A stretch of DNA of 59,587 nucleotides from an uncultured Rhodospirillales bacterium (GCA_903822185.1 CAIJOA010000037.1:1-59587); one strand, 5' to 3'. Positions 44,193 to 53,504 are shown, counted from the first letter of the stretch. Numbers and translations are program-made. The notes: generated by a model from the letters alone, not told the origin.

Positions 44193-45062
44193 ATGATGTT
44201 CGAGAACTTCGAGACCAAGACCATCACGACCTCGGGCGCCACGATACGCGCCGTTATCGGCGGCAGCGGGCCGCCACTGCTGTTGCTGCACGGCTCGCCG
44301 CAGACGCATGTCATGTGGCATAAGTTGGCGCCGCATCTTGCGAAACAATTCACTGTCGTTGCCGCCGATCTGCGCGGCTATGGCGATTCGAGCAAGCCGC
44401 CAGGCGGCGACAAGCACGAGAACTATGCCAAACGGGCTATGGCGCTCGACCAGGTCGAGCTCATGCGACAACTCGGCTTTCCCAAGTTTCAGTTGGTCGG
44501 TCACGATCGGGGCGGCCGCGTCGCGCATAGGCTCGCGCTCGATCATCCCGACGTGGTGAGCCGTCTCGCCGTGCTCGACATCGCGCCGACAGCGACGATG
44601 TACGCCAAGACCGACCGCCGTTTTGCCACGGCCTATTTTCATTGGTTTTTTCTGATCCAGCCGTTCGATCTGCCTGAGCGGCTAATCGGTGCCGACCCGG
44701 ATTACTATATCAGCCGCGGCTGGCGCCGTGCCGCGCCCGGCGTGTTCACCGCCGAAGCGATTGCCGAATATACCCGCTGTTTTCGCGATCCGGCGACGAT
44801 CCATGCGAATTGTGAAGATTATCGTGCTTCCGCCGGCATCGATCTGGAGCATGACGCCGCCGATGCCGATCGCCGGATTGAGTGTCCCCTCCTCGTGTTG
44901 TGGGGCGCGCGCGGCATCATCGGCGAATTGTTCGGGCCGGTGGATTCTTGGCGCGAAAAGGCGCGCGATGTCCAAGGCCAGCCGATCGACTGTGGTCATT
45001 ATATGGCCGAGGAAGCTCCCGACGCGACCTTGGCAGCGCTTCTCGGTTTTCTCGAGAGCTAA
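44193..45062 (+). CDS. Haloacetate (fluoroacetate) dehalogenase-like alpha/beta-hydrolase
   Basis: A 289-residue hydrolase with the residues that define fluoroacetate dehalogenases. The Asp nucleophile is D105 in GHDRGGR, with R106 and R109 for carboxylate binding. The halide-pocket pair is H150-W151 (YFHWFFLIQ), the acid is D129 (VLDIAP) and the base H269 is in DCGHYMAEE. The oxyanion strand reads LLLHGSPQTHVMW. This set separates it from haloalkane dehalogenases and epoxide hydrolases, so hydrolytic cleavage of a C-halogen bond next to a carboxylate is the best guess. A GGGGAGGG site precedes the ATG. It lies divergent from a binding protein and convergent with a GntR regulator. Confidence 0.85.
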   Translation: MMFENFETKTITTSGATIRAVIGGSGPPLLLLHGSPQTHVMWHKLAPHLAKQFTVVAADLRGYGDSSKPPGGDKHENYAKRAMALDQVELMRQLGFPKFQLVGHDRGGRVAHRLALDHPDVVSRLAVLDIAPTATMYAKTDRRFATAYFHWFFLIQPFDLPERLIGADPDYYISRGWRRAAPGVFTAEAIAEYTRCFRDPATIHANCEDYRASAGIDLEHDAADADRRIECPLLVLWGARGIIGELFGPVDSWREKARDVQGQPIDCGHYMAEEAPDATLAALLGFLES

Positions 45063-45090
45063 GCGCTCTTCAGAATTGGCGACGCTATTA

Positions 45091-45867
45091 TCAGGTCGTG
45101 GTCGAGGAACGGCTGCTCTTCGTGCTGCGTGAAGCACTGGCGCGGGGCGATTGGACGAGCCGCGAAATATTGCCGTTGTTGTTTGGCTCGCTCGCGCCGC
45201 GCCGGGGCATCAGCGCAACGGCGGTCGCTGCACGACAAGCTGATTCGATATGGCGCTTTGTTGCTTGCCGTGCCGCCACCGGCTTTTTTGCACGAATGGC
45301 GCTCAATATATCGTTGATCTCATGCGCGCATAGATCGCGCCAGCCATCCTGACAGAGTGCCTGCGCGCGAAGGAAGTTGAGCTGCGAGACGAGCGAATGC
45401 ACAACACCGCGCAACACCTGATTGCCGCAGCGTGTGGTCATGTAGCTGAAGAAAGCATTGGTCACGTCGAGCTGTTCGATCGGATTGGCGCCGCGTAACG
45501 CCCGGCGCGCGACGACGGCTTCGAGCTTCTCGATGTCTTTATCGTCGGCTAGTTGGGTGAAATGAAATACCGCATCCCCGGTGAGCAGCGCCCAGACCTC
45601 GTGAATGTCCTCGATTTCCTTTTCGCCCAACTTCGCCACCGACGGTCCTCGGTTGGGAACGAGTTCGATCAATCGTTCGGCTTCAAGCGCCCGTAACGCC
45701 TCGCGCAGCGACGCGCGGCTTACGTTCAATTCCTGGCATAAATCGGCTTCGACCAGTTTTTGCCCGGGATGAAGATCGCCGGCCATGATGGCGTCTCTTA
45801 GGCGCTGCGTGCATCCCCCGATTACGGTGACGGGCTTTGTACGCGGCGAAAAGGGAACGAGTTTCAT
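45091..45867 (-). CDS. GntR-family (FadR/VanR-type, FCD) transcriptional regulator
   Basis: A 258-residue regulator. The winged helix-turn-helix (about residues 15-80) contains GQKLVEADLCQELNVSRASLREALRALEAERLIELVPNRG, and the all-helical FCD ligand domain follows (about 85-220). The usual FCD His after Asp (NDxFH) is Phe here (TNAFFSYM), but the later HE and RHIES positions are present. The last 40 or so residues (PRRGASEPNNNGNISRLVQS, then a Ser/Arg/Thr-rich end) do not resemble FCD proteins and may be a frameshifted or read-through extension. It is convergent with the dehalogenase-like gene and probably controls nearby uptake or catabolic genes. Confidence 0.85.
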   Translation of the reverse strand: MKLVPFSPRTKPVTVIGGCTQRLRDAIMAGDLHPGQKLVEADLCQELNVSRASLREALRALEAERLIELVPNRGPSVAKLGEKEIEDIHEVWALLTGDAVFHFTQLADDKDIEKLEAVVARRALRGANPIEQLDVTNAFFSYMTTRCGNQVLRGVVHSLVSQLNFLRAQALCQDGWRDLCAHEINDILSAIRAKKPVAARQATKRHIESACRAATAVALMPRRGASEPNNNGNISRLVQSPRASASRSTKSSRSSTTT

Positions 45868-45954
45868 GGTTCTGCCAAAGGATCGACGTTACGAGCGATA
45901 AGCTACGGCTATGATAAGACGCGTGCAAGAGACGGCACAGTCTCGGTAACGGAT

Positions 45955-46616
45955 CTAAGGCGTCGGTTGCCAACCGTTGCAGTCGAGTTCGGCCGTTACC
46001 TTGCGAGTCAGGGTGTAGTCGTAAATTTCGTCGATCGGGCGCACGTCGCCCGGGCTTATATTGAGAATTGCGGCGCGAACCTTCAGGTCGGTTCGAATGA
46101 CGTCATCAGACGCGGTGCCAACCTTGGTCATGGTGGGGACCGTGTTACGGTAGCCTTCGAGAATGAGTTTTGGGTCCGTCTGGGGATTGCGCTTTTGCAG
46201 CGCATCAATGCTTTGTTGCTCGAAAGCCAAGCTGTAACGCACACCTTTGATCGTCGCCCGCAAGAAGCCCTCGACGGCTTTTGGGTTGTTCTTCAGAAAC
46301 TGATCGGAAACGGCAGCCCCGGTGTAGGGAAGCTGCAGCATCTTCACGAAGTCGATCATCAGATGACTATTTTTCAAAGAACCGTTCGCCATGGCCGAAA
46401 GGCTATCGACGGGCGTGATCATAACCGCCGGTAGTGCGCCCGATATGAGGGCGGATAGGCTTCGCGCGACGAACCTATGATGCCCGTGACGAAAGGAATT
46501 ACCGAACCCTCGACCTGCTCACAGATCAGGCCGAGGGCTGCTTCAGCATCGATGATGGCGATTAAGGTATGAAGACCGGGAACCGTTGTAGAGAACCTTC
46601 CGTGTTGCATCGCTTA
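45955..46616 (-). pseudogene. Broken ABC substrate-binding protein gene (C-terminal part, frameshifted)
   Basis: The final 155 codons (45955-46422) encode the C-terminal half of a NMT1-type receptor (MITPVDSLSAMANG, then KNNPKAVEGFLRATIKGVRY, ending NGWQPTP). The same frame extends upstream through HRFVARSLSALISGALPAV to a stop at about 46519. Receptor-like sequence then appears to continue in another frame (SVIPFVTGIIGSSREA, 46616-46470 region), implying a frameshift near 46465-46475. The signal peptide and first domain are absent; the intact receptor gene upstream ends at 46614. It is a decayed or truncated duplicate. Confidence 0.65.
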
Positions 46617-47639
46617 CTTTGCAGCGATCGCGGCGATCGTCTTTTGGTCTAGATACGCGTTCGTAAAATAATCGGCGGGCTTGGAGCCGGTTGGAATAAC
46701 CTTCTCTTTTTCCATGATCGCGATCGACGCTTTCCAATCGCTTTCCGTCTGGATACCGATCGGCGAATCTTTGGTTGATGCGCTGTAGAGGAATTGCAGC
46801 GCGATATTGAGATTGGCGCGCACGATGCTTGCGTCGAGGCGACTACTTTCGTGATTGTGAATGACGGCGGCGACGCCTTCATCCTCATGCCCCTTCACCA
46901 GATAGCCCCAAGCGCCGGAGACAATGCTGGCGAATTCCTTGATCGCCGGACCTTTGGTCTTCAGCCCGTCCTTGTTGGCGACGAGGCCGAAGCTCGGCAG
47001 GTTCAGCCCGTAATCGGCGAAGAGAATGGGTCGCGAAGGCTTCTTGCCCAACAACGCGACGGTTTCCGCTGCTGAAATCAGACCGTCGGCATCGGCGCCG
47101 AAATATTGAGCGATCTTGTTGGCGGCATCGACGTTCAGCAGACTGACATCAGCGGGCGACAGCTTGCCGGCTGCCAGGAACGGCTCGATGAACGGCGTCT
47201 CGAGCGAACCCGCTGTATAAACGATCTTCTTGCCTTTGAGATCCTTCGGGCCCTGGATCGGCGAATCCACCGGTACGATCAGCGCAGTGTCGCCTTTGCG
47301 CAGGAAGCCGGCGACGGACGTGATCGGGATGCCTTTGCTGCGGGCGACCGCCATGGTCGCAAGGGCGGCATGGCCGAGATCGTATTGACCGCTGCCGACG
47401 AGTTGTACGGTCGTCACCGAACCGTTGCCATCTGCGATGGTTACGTCGAGACCCGCATCCTTAAACCAGCCTTTATCGATCGCAAGCCAGAAGGGTGCGT
47501 GATAACCGGAGGGTAGCCAGTCGAGCCGTATCGACAAAGTATGGGCGGGATCGGCGGCCTTTGCGGCCGTGGGGTTGCCGACGGATGCTGCCAAGGCGAC
47601 GACGCCGAACGCTGCAGCCAAAGTGCGAATTCGATTCAT
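46614..47639 (-). CDS. ABC substrate-binding protein (NMT1/THI5-like)
   Basis: A 341-residue receptor with a signal peptide of residues 1-28 (cut AAKA|AD). The mature start LSIRLDWLPSGYHAPFWLAIDKG matches THI5/NMT1-like pyrimidine-precursor-type receptors, followed by GWFKDAGLDVTIADG. A GGGGGC site lies before the ATG. It follows the permease gene on the same strand after 166 bp containing a 13-bp palindrome and a GGTACC-type site, so it can be expressed separately from the permease and ATPase. It is the receptor of the importer at 47806-49417. Ligand unknown. Confidence 0.9.
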   Translation of the reverse strand: MNRIRTLAAAFGVVALAASVGNPTAAKAADPAHTLSIRLDWLPSGYHAPFWLAIDKGWFKDAGLDVTIADGNGSVTTVQLVGSGQYDLGHAALATMAVARSKGIPITSVAGFLRKGDTALIVPVDSPIQGPKDLKGKKIVYTAGSLETPFIEPFLAAGKLSPADVSLLNVDAANKIAQYFGADADGLISAAETVALLGKKPSRPILFADYGLNLPSFGLVANKDGLKTKGPAIKEFASIVSGAWGYLVKGHEDEGVAAVIHNHESSRLDASIVRANLNIALQFLYSASTKDSPIGIQTESDWKASIAIMEKEKVIPTGSKPADYFTNAYLDQKTIAAIAAK

Positions 47640-47740
47640 TCAATGCCCCCGTTGTCTCGATCTGATGGACCTGCCGGCTACGATGAGACGGCGATCACGT
47701 CATGCACGTACCATGCCTAATCTTTCGTTCCGGCAAACTA

Positions 47741-47752
47741 TATCGGTACCTG
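47741..47752. promoter_or_regulatory. GGTACC-type half-palindrome upstream of the receptor gene
   Basis: TATCGGTACCTG on the plus strand shares ATCGGTACC with the perfect palindrome upstream of the ATPase gene of the same importer. Two direct copies of CTGTCTATTT lie next to it (about 47749-47778). It could be a shared operator of the importer. Confidence 0.35.
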
Positions 47753-47773
47753 TCTATTTAGCCGGGTCTGTCT

Positions 47774-47801
47774 ATTTTTCAGTCAGCTCTGACTGAAAAA
47801 T
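47774..47801. promoter_or_regulatory. Perfect 13-bp inverted repeat after the permease stop
   Basis: ATTTTTCAGTCAG (47774-47786) and CTGACTGAAAAAT (47789-47801) flank a 2-nt centre. It is AT-rich and lacks a terminator-like GC stem, so it may be an operator or a weak hairpin terminator between the permease and receptor genes. Confidence 0.45.
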
Positions 47802-47805
47802 GAGC

Positions 47806-48624
47806 CTACCGAGCGGCTTGTCCGCGGTGCCGGCCGCGATGCGAGATATGCCAAGGGCAAAAGAAGCGTTCGGTCTGATCGATAATCAGAAAGAGGATCG
47901 TCCCGATGACACCGAGCAATACGACGGCGGCAAAAACGCGGGTTGTTTGGAAGGCCCCCTGCGAGGCGAGGATCACGTAACCGAGCCCGGCTTGCGAGGC
48001 GATGAATTCGCCCGAGATCGCACCGACGAGGGCCAACGAAATCGCGAGTTTCATGCCGGAAAAAAGATAGGGCAGTGCGTTGGGTGCGCGCAGCCAAAGC
48101 AATGTCTGAAATCTGCCGCCGCGCATGGCGCGGAACAAATCGACCGCATCGGGATCGACCGAACGGAGGCCGAGTACGGTATCGACGACGATCGCGAAGA
48201 GCGCGATCAGAACCGAGATGGCGACCTTCGACGAGAGGCCGGTTCCCATCCAGATGATGAAGATCGGCGCGAGCGCTACCTTGGGTACGCTGTTCATCGC
48301 GATGAGGAGGGTAAAAAGCGTGTCCTCGAGTATCCTCGAATAGACAATGGCGACCGCTGCGATATAGCCGACGACCAAGGCAGCGCTGAAACCCAGCAGC
48401 GTCGCGCCGACGGTGCGCGCGACATGCATCAAATACCAGTTGGGCGCACTGCCGATCTCGGCGAAGATCGCGCTTGGCGCCGGCAGAAGATATTCGGGAA
48501 TGCGTGCGGCATCGACCACGGTCTGCCACAGCAGGAAGAAGCCGAGCACCACGAAGGTGATATGCAGCACGCGGCGCGTGCCGTGGTTGTTGCTTTTGCG
48601 GCCGGCATCTTCAGGCGCGGACAT
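47806..48624 (-). CDS. ABC transporter permease
   Basis: A 272-residue permease with about six membrane segments after a polar N-terminus (MSAPEDAGRKSNNHGTRR). The EAA-like loop is RAMRGGRFQTLLWLRAPNALPYL. I start at 48624, overlapping the ATPase gene end by 14 nt, which implies translational coupling. A longer frame to 48678 lacks a ribosome site. It is a single permease, so the channel is probably a homodimer. Confidence 0.9.
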   Translation of the reverse strand: MSAPEDAGRKSNNHGTRRVLHITFVVLGFFLLWQTVVDAARIPEYLLPAPSAIFAEIGSAPNWYLMHVARTVGATLLGFSAALVVGYIAAVAIVYSRILEDTLFTLLIAMNSVPKVALAPIFIIWMGTGLSSKVAISVLIALFAIVVDTVLGLRSVDPDAVDLFRAMRGGRFQTLLWLRAPNALPYLFSGMKLAISLALVGAISGEFIASQAGLGYVILASQGAFQTTRVFAAVVLLGVIGTILFLIIDQTERFFCPWHISHRGRHRGQAAR

Positions 48625-49417
48625 GCGATCCTCGTAACAGGCCAAAGCTTTCGAAAATGCCCCTGATATGCGCGACATAGCGGCCGAATTCGGGGGTCTC
48701 GCGGATCGAAAGGCTGCGCGGACGCGGCAGATCGACTGTGATGGTATCGATGATCCGCCCGGGAGAGCGCGACATCACGACGATACGATCGGAAAGGAAC
48801 ACGGCTTCGCTGATGCTGTGGGTGACGAACAGCACGGTCTTGGCATTGTCGAGCCAGAGGCGCTGCAATTCGAGATTAAGCTCGTCGCGCGTCATGGCGT
48901 CGAGCGCGCCGAAAGGCTCGTCCATCAACAGCAGCGACGGCTCGAGCAGCAGGGCGCGGCAAATCGCGACGCGCTGCCGCATGCCGCCCGATAGTTCCCA
49001 GGGAAAGCGATGCGCGAAGCCGGTCAGACCGATCAGATCGAGAAGATGCTCGGCTTTCGGCGTCAACGTTCTGCGCGAGAGGCCCCGAATGCGCGCCGGC
49101 AGAAGAATATTCTCCAGCACGGTGTACCAATCGAGCAGGACGTCGCGCTGAAATACGATCCCCATATTCTCGGGCGGCGCGGTGACGAGTTGGCCGGACA
49201 AAACGATGGCGCCGCTCGTCTTTTGCTCCAATCCAGCGACGCAGCGCAGCAGCGTGCTTTTGCCGCAACCGCTCGGCCCGACCAGGCTGACGAACTCGGT
49301 GCTGCCGATCTCCAGATTCACATGCTTGAGCGCGGCGATGTTTCCCTCGCGCGAGGGATAGGTCTTGTTCAGTCCGTCGATCGCGAGGAAAGCGGGCTCT
49401 GCAGGGGCCGTGGTCAT
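48611..49417 (-). CDS. ABC transporter ATP-binding protein
   Basis: A 268-residue nitrate/sulfonate-type ATPase with Walker A GPSGCGKST, signature LSGGMRQR, Walker B LLMDEPFGAL and H-loop VTHSISEAV. The ATG at 49417 has GGAGG 7 nt upstream and is preferred over longer starts. It heads the ATPase-permease-receptor unit, and a perfect GGTACC palindrome lies 29 bp upstream of the start. Confidence 0.9.
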   Translation of the reverse strand: MTTAPAEPAFLAIDGLNKTYPSREGNIAALKHVNLEIGSTEFVSLVGPSGCGKSTLLRCVAGLEQKTSGAIVLSGQLVTAPPENMGIVFQRDVLLDWYTVLENILLPARIRGLSRRTLTPKAEHLLDLIGLTGFAHRFPWELSGGMRQRVAICRALLLEPSLLLMDEPFGALDAMTRDELNLELQRLWLDNAKTVLFVTHSISEAVFLSDRIVVMSRSPGRIIDTITVDLPRPRSLSIRETPEFGRYVAHIRGIFESFGLLRGSHVRA

Positions 49418-49445
49418 GGAAACCTCCATGGCCGGATATTGATAC

Positions 49446-49457
49446 ATCGGTACCGAT
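49446..49457. promoter_or_regulatory. Perfect palindrome ATCGGTACCGAT, candidate operator
   Basis: The 12-bp palindrome lies 29-40 bp upstream of the ATPase start, within an AT-rich segment where the minus-strand promoter is expected. A near copy precedes the receptor gene at 47741. The nearby GntR regulator is a candidate ligand-responsive repressor; that link is inference. Confidence 0.4.
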
Positions 49458-49652
49458 ATAATCAACATCCATTTCAAGCGGTGGGGTCGTGCGGCGCGAT
49501 AAACGCGCTTGATTGTGAATTCGCTTGCTGTACGCCAAGAACGGCTGGTGACGAGATGACCAGCGAAAAAATGATTCTCGAATCACAGTGGGTGGCTGAA
49601 GAAGCCGACGCGTTACTGTGAAATTCTATCGGTGTTCCACAAAACGATCTGG

Positions 49653-49694
49653 TGATGTGTCAGCGTGCTCGGTCGTCGGCGGGGTAACACATCA
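49653..49694. repeat. Inverted repeat TGATGTGT / ACACATCA
   Basis: 8-bp arms at 49653-49660 and 49687-49694 enclose 26 nt in a non-coding region. They could be decayed mobile-element ends; no transposase is present. Confidence 0.4.
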
Positions 49695-49749
49695 TCTCAC
49701 TCATGACGCCGACTTCCTACGTACGTGTCATCGAAGCATCGAAGCTGAC

Positions 49750-49779
49750 CGTTCCATGGGAATCTCGCGCCATGGAACG
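49750..49779. repeat. Inverted repeat CGTTCCATGG / CCATGGAACG
   Basis: Perfect 10-bp arms (49750-49759, 49770-49779) with a 10-nt loop, 174 bp from the tRNA 3' end. Function unknown; it could be a hairpin or a protein-binding site. Confidence 0.45.
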
Positions 49780-49952
49780 TGACGACCACATCATCGTCAG
49801 TTTGCCCATTCGATCATAGGAGTGACCGCGCCAAGCTCGTCATCGCCGGGATTACGCTCCGGGCGACAACATGCCGTGAATAGGTTGCTCGAATAGAGAA
49901 GGCGATGCAGCGCTTTGATCGCGGCGCAGCTTCTCGGCTGCCGAGGGGTGAA

Positions 49953-50026
49953 TGGCTGGGGAACTAGGATTCGAACCTAGACTGGCGGAGTCAGAGTCCG
50001 CTGTCCTACCGTTAGACGATTCCCCA
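49953..50026 (-). tRNA. tRNA-Gln (CTG anticodon)
   Basis: A 74-nt gene read on the minus strand, starting TGGGGAATCG and ending in encoded CCA. The acceptor stem TGGGGAA/TTCCCCA is perfect with discriminator G. The anticodon stem GCGGA/TCCGC carries loop CTCTGAC, giving anticodon CTG. The T arm reads CTAGG-TTCGAAT-CCTAG. Its 3' end faces the accessory region, the side on which tRNA-associated islands normally insert. Confidence 0.95.
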
Positions 50027-50202
50027 ACAGGTTCGGCTGTTTAGCATAGCATTCGCGGTTTTGGTAGGGGAGGCGGGCGCGGTGTTTGCCGCAATTTCGC
50101 TGGAATCCCGCCAAGGCAACGATAAAGGCGCAGCCGAAGGCCCTTACCAACGGGGTGTGCCTGGGGTAGCATAGCGTCCCCTCATTTCAATCGGTTGGTA
50201 AC

Positions 50203-51231
50203 GTGCCGAAGCCGCAATTCCTTTCCGACGATCGAGCCGGGCGCGGCCGGTCTGGCGGCGCGGACGCGACCTATGCGGCGCTCGATCTCGGCACCAATAA
50301 TTGCCGGCTTCTGGTGGCGCGCGAGGGCGGCCGGGCCGGGCCGTCCGATCCGCCCTTTCGCGTCGTCGATGCTTTTTCCCGGATCGTCCGGCTGGGCGAG
50401 GGTCTGGCGGCCAGCGGCGCCTTGTGCGAGCCGGCCATGGCGCGGACGATCGACGCCCTGAAAGTCTGCGCTGAGAAGGTTTCGGCCTATCAGGTTGATG
50501 GCGCGCGGTTCATCGCCACCGAGGCCTGCCGCCGTGCATCCAACTGCGCCGAGTTCATGGAACGTGTCCAAAGCGAAACCGGTATCACGCTGGAAATCAT
50601 CTCGGCCGAGGAAGAGGCGCATTTGGTCGTCGCCGGCTGCGCGCCGCTGCTCGATCACCGCATGCCCTATGCGCTGGTGTTCGATATCGGTGGCGGCTCG
50701 ACGGAATTGGCCTGGATCAAATTGAGCCAGGAATCGGAAGAACCCGAAATCATCGATTCCGTATCCTTGCCGCACGGCGTCGTCACCTTGAGCGACCGCT
50801 ATGGCGGCCGGGAGGTATCGCAAGCCACCTATGCCGCGATGGTCGAAGAGATCGGTGCCGCGATCCAAGGCATCGAGGAGCGTCACGGCATCGCCAAACA
50901 TATCGACGCGCAGGCGGTGCAGATGCTGGGCAGCTCCGGCACGGTAACAACGCTCGCCGCGGTGCATCTCGATCTGCCCCGTTATACGCGCCGCCGCATC
51001 GATGGCCTCATTCTGCGCTTCGACGATCTGCGCCGTGCATCGCGTTATCTCGCCGGTCAAACCCATGCGCAACGCGCCGCCAATGCCTGCATCGGTGCAG
51101 AACGCGCGGACCTCGTCATCGCCGGTTGCGCAATCCTCGAGGCGATTTGCCTCTTATGGCCCGTCGGGCGTCTGCGCGTCGCCGATCGCGGCATTCGTGA
51201 AGGCATCCTGCAAGGTTTGGTGCGCGGCTGA
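50203..51231 (+). CDS. Ppx/GppA family phosphatase
   Basis: A 342-residue exopolyphosphatase/guanosine-pentaphosphatase core domain. The ASKHA loops are visible as AALDLGTNNCRLLVA and ALVFDIGGGSTELAW. It lacks the C-terminal HD-like domain of the longer Ppx proteins, as is common in Alphaproteobacteria. The start is a GTG without an obvious strong ribosome site. The stop is followed 1 bp later by rlmE, so the two are co-transcribed. It hydrolyses polyphosphate or pppGpp; which one cannot be decided here. Confidence 0.88.
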   Translation: MPKPQFLSDDRAGRGRSGGADATYAALDLGTNNCRLLVAREGGRAGPSDPPFRVVDAFSRIVRLGEGLAASGALCEPAMARTIDALKVCAEKVSAYQVDGARFIATEACRRASNCAEFMERVQSETGITLEIISAEEEAHLVVAGCAPLLDHRMPYALVFDIGGGSTELAWIKLSQESEEPEIIDSVSLPHGVVTLSDRYGGREVSQATYAAMVEEIGAAIQGIEERHGIAKHIDAQAVQMLGSSGTVTTLAAVHLDLPRYTRRRIDGLILRFDDLRRASRYLAGQTHAQRAANACIGAERADLVIAGCAILEAICLLWPVGRLRVADRGIREGILQGLVRG

Positions 51232-51232
51232 T

Positions 51233-51931
51233 ATGACGCGCAAATTCAATCCCGGCGATCGGCGCGGCGTCGTCGTGCGCGTCAAGACGGCCAAGAACCG
51301 CACCAACTCGTCGGCGGCCTGGCTGTCGCGTCAACTCAACGATCCTTACGTCATTGAAGCAAAGCGCCTCGGCTATCGCTCGCGTGCGGCTTTCAAGCTG
51401 ATCGAACTCGACGACCGGTTTCATTTCTTGAAGCGCGGGTCGCGCGTGGTCGATCTGGGTGCCGCACCCGGCGGCTGGTCTCAGATCGCGGCGACCCGGT
51501 TGGGTGCGGCCGAGGGCAAAGGCGCGCTGGTGGCGATCGACATTCTGCCGATGGAACCGCTGGCCGGGGCGAAAGTGCTGACGCTCGATTTCCTGGATGA
51601 GTCCGCGCCGGACGCGTTGAAAAAGGCGTTGGGCGGGCAAGCGGATGTCGTGCTCAGCGACATGGCTGCCCCGACGACCGGGCATGCCGCGACCGATCAT
51701 ATCCGCGTCGTCGCTCTGGTCGAGATCGCGTTCGACTTCGCCAAGGAAGTTCTGGCGCCGGGCGGCTGGTTCATTGCCAAGGTTTTCCAAGGCGGTACCG
51801 AGGGTGCGCTGCTCAATCTGATGAAAAAAGATTTCGCTACCGTGCGCCATGCCAAGCCGCCGGCGAGTCGTGCCGAGTCGGCTGAAGTCTATGTCATTGC
51901 CCAAGGATTCAAGGGCGGTTCCGAGGGCTGA
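51233..51931 (+). CDS. rlmE: 23S rRNA (uridine-2'-O) methyltransferase RlmE (FtsJ)
   Basis: A 232-residue FtsJ-type methyltransferase that modifies U2552 of 23S rRNA. The SAM site is DLGAAPGGWSQ. The K-D-K-E tetrad is represented by K in RAAFKLIELD, D in VLSDMAAPTTG, K in FIAKVFQGG and E in SAEVYVIAQG. The start at 51233 follows the ppx stop by 1 bp; upstream in-frame codons overlap ppx and are not used. An N-terminal basic extension (RKFNPGDRRGVVVRVKTAKN) is typical of alphaproteobacterial RlmE. Confidence 0.93.
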   Translation: MTRKFNPGDRRGVVVRVKTAKNRTNSSAAWLSRQLNDPYVIEAKRLGYRSRAAFKLIELDDRFHFLKRGSRVVDLGAAPGGWSQIAATRLGAAEGKGALVAIDILPMEPLAGAKVLTLDFLDESAPDALKKALGGQADVVLSDMAAPTTGHAATDHIRVVALVEIAFDFAKEVLAPGGWFIAKVFQGGTEGALLNLMKKDFATVRHAKPPASRAESAEVYVIAQGFKGGSEG

Positions 51932-51979
51932 GGGCTTCCCTTAAAGGCCCCCCGGCCCTATATTTCCTCGCCAACCTAA

Positions 51980-53453
<1,474 letters not shown>

Positions 53454-53455
<2 letters not shown>

Positions 53456-53480
53456 ACCGTCGGCCTTGCGCTGACGGTTC
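53454..53480 (+). other. Hairpin between guaB and rRNA methyltransferase gene
   Basis: GAACCGTC (53454-53461) and GACGGTTC (53473-53480) form an 8-bp stem with an 11-nt loop overlapping the guaB stop. With no T tract it is at most a weak or factor-dependent terminator. Confidence 0.4.
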
Positions 53481-53504
53481 GCAGCGAACGACTGAAAGCT
53501 TTTC

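Larger units (their letters stand above)
49458..49952. other. Gene-poor stretch between ABC importer and tRNA-Gln
   Basis: No convincing gene is present; frames of 21 and 38 codons (for example 49557-49622 and about 49703-49819) have no family resemblance. Two inverted repeats lie inside: TGATGTGT/ACACATCA and CGTTCCATGG/CCATGGAACG, given separately. The composition is less GC-biased than in the flanking genes. It may be decayed DNA at an island edge. Confidence 0.55.

Noticed and set aside
49557-49819. Two mini-ORFs (21 and 38 codons) upstream of tRNA-Gln
   Set aside because: No ribosome site, no family resemblance, and an inverted repeat runs through the second.
49953-49977. Island attachment-site duplication of the tRNA-Gln 3' end
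   Set aside because: I did not find a second copy in the window, and no integrase is present, so an att site cannot be claimed.
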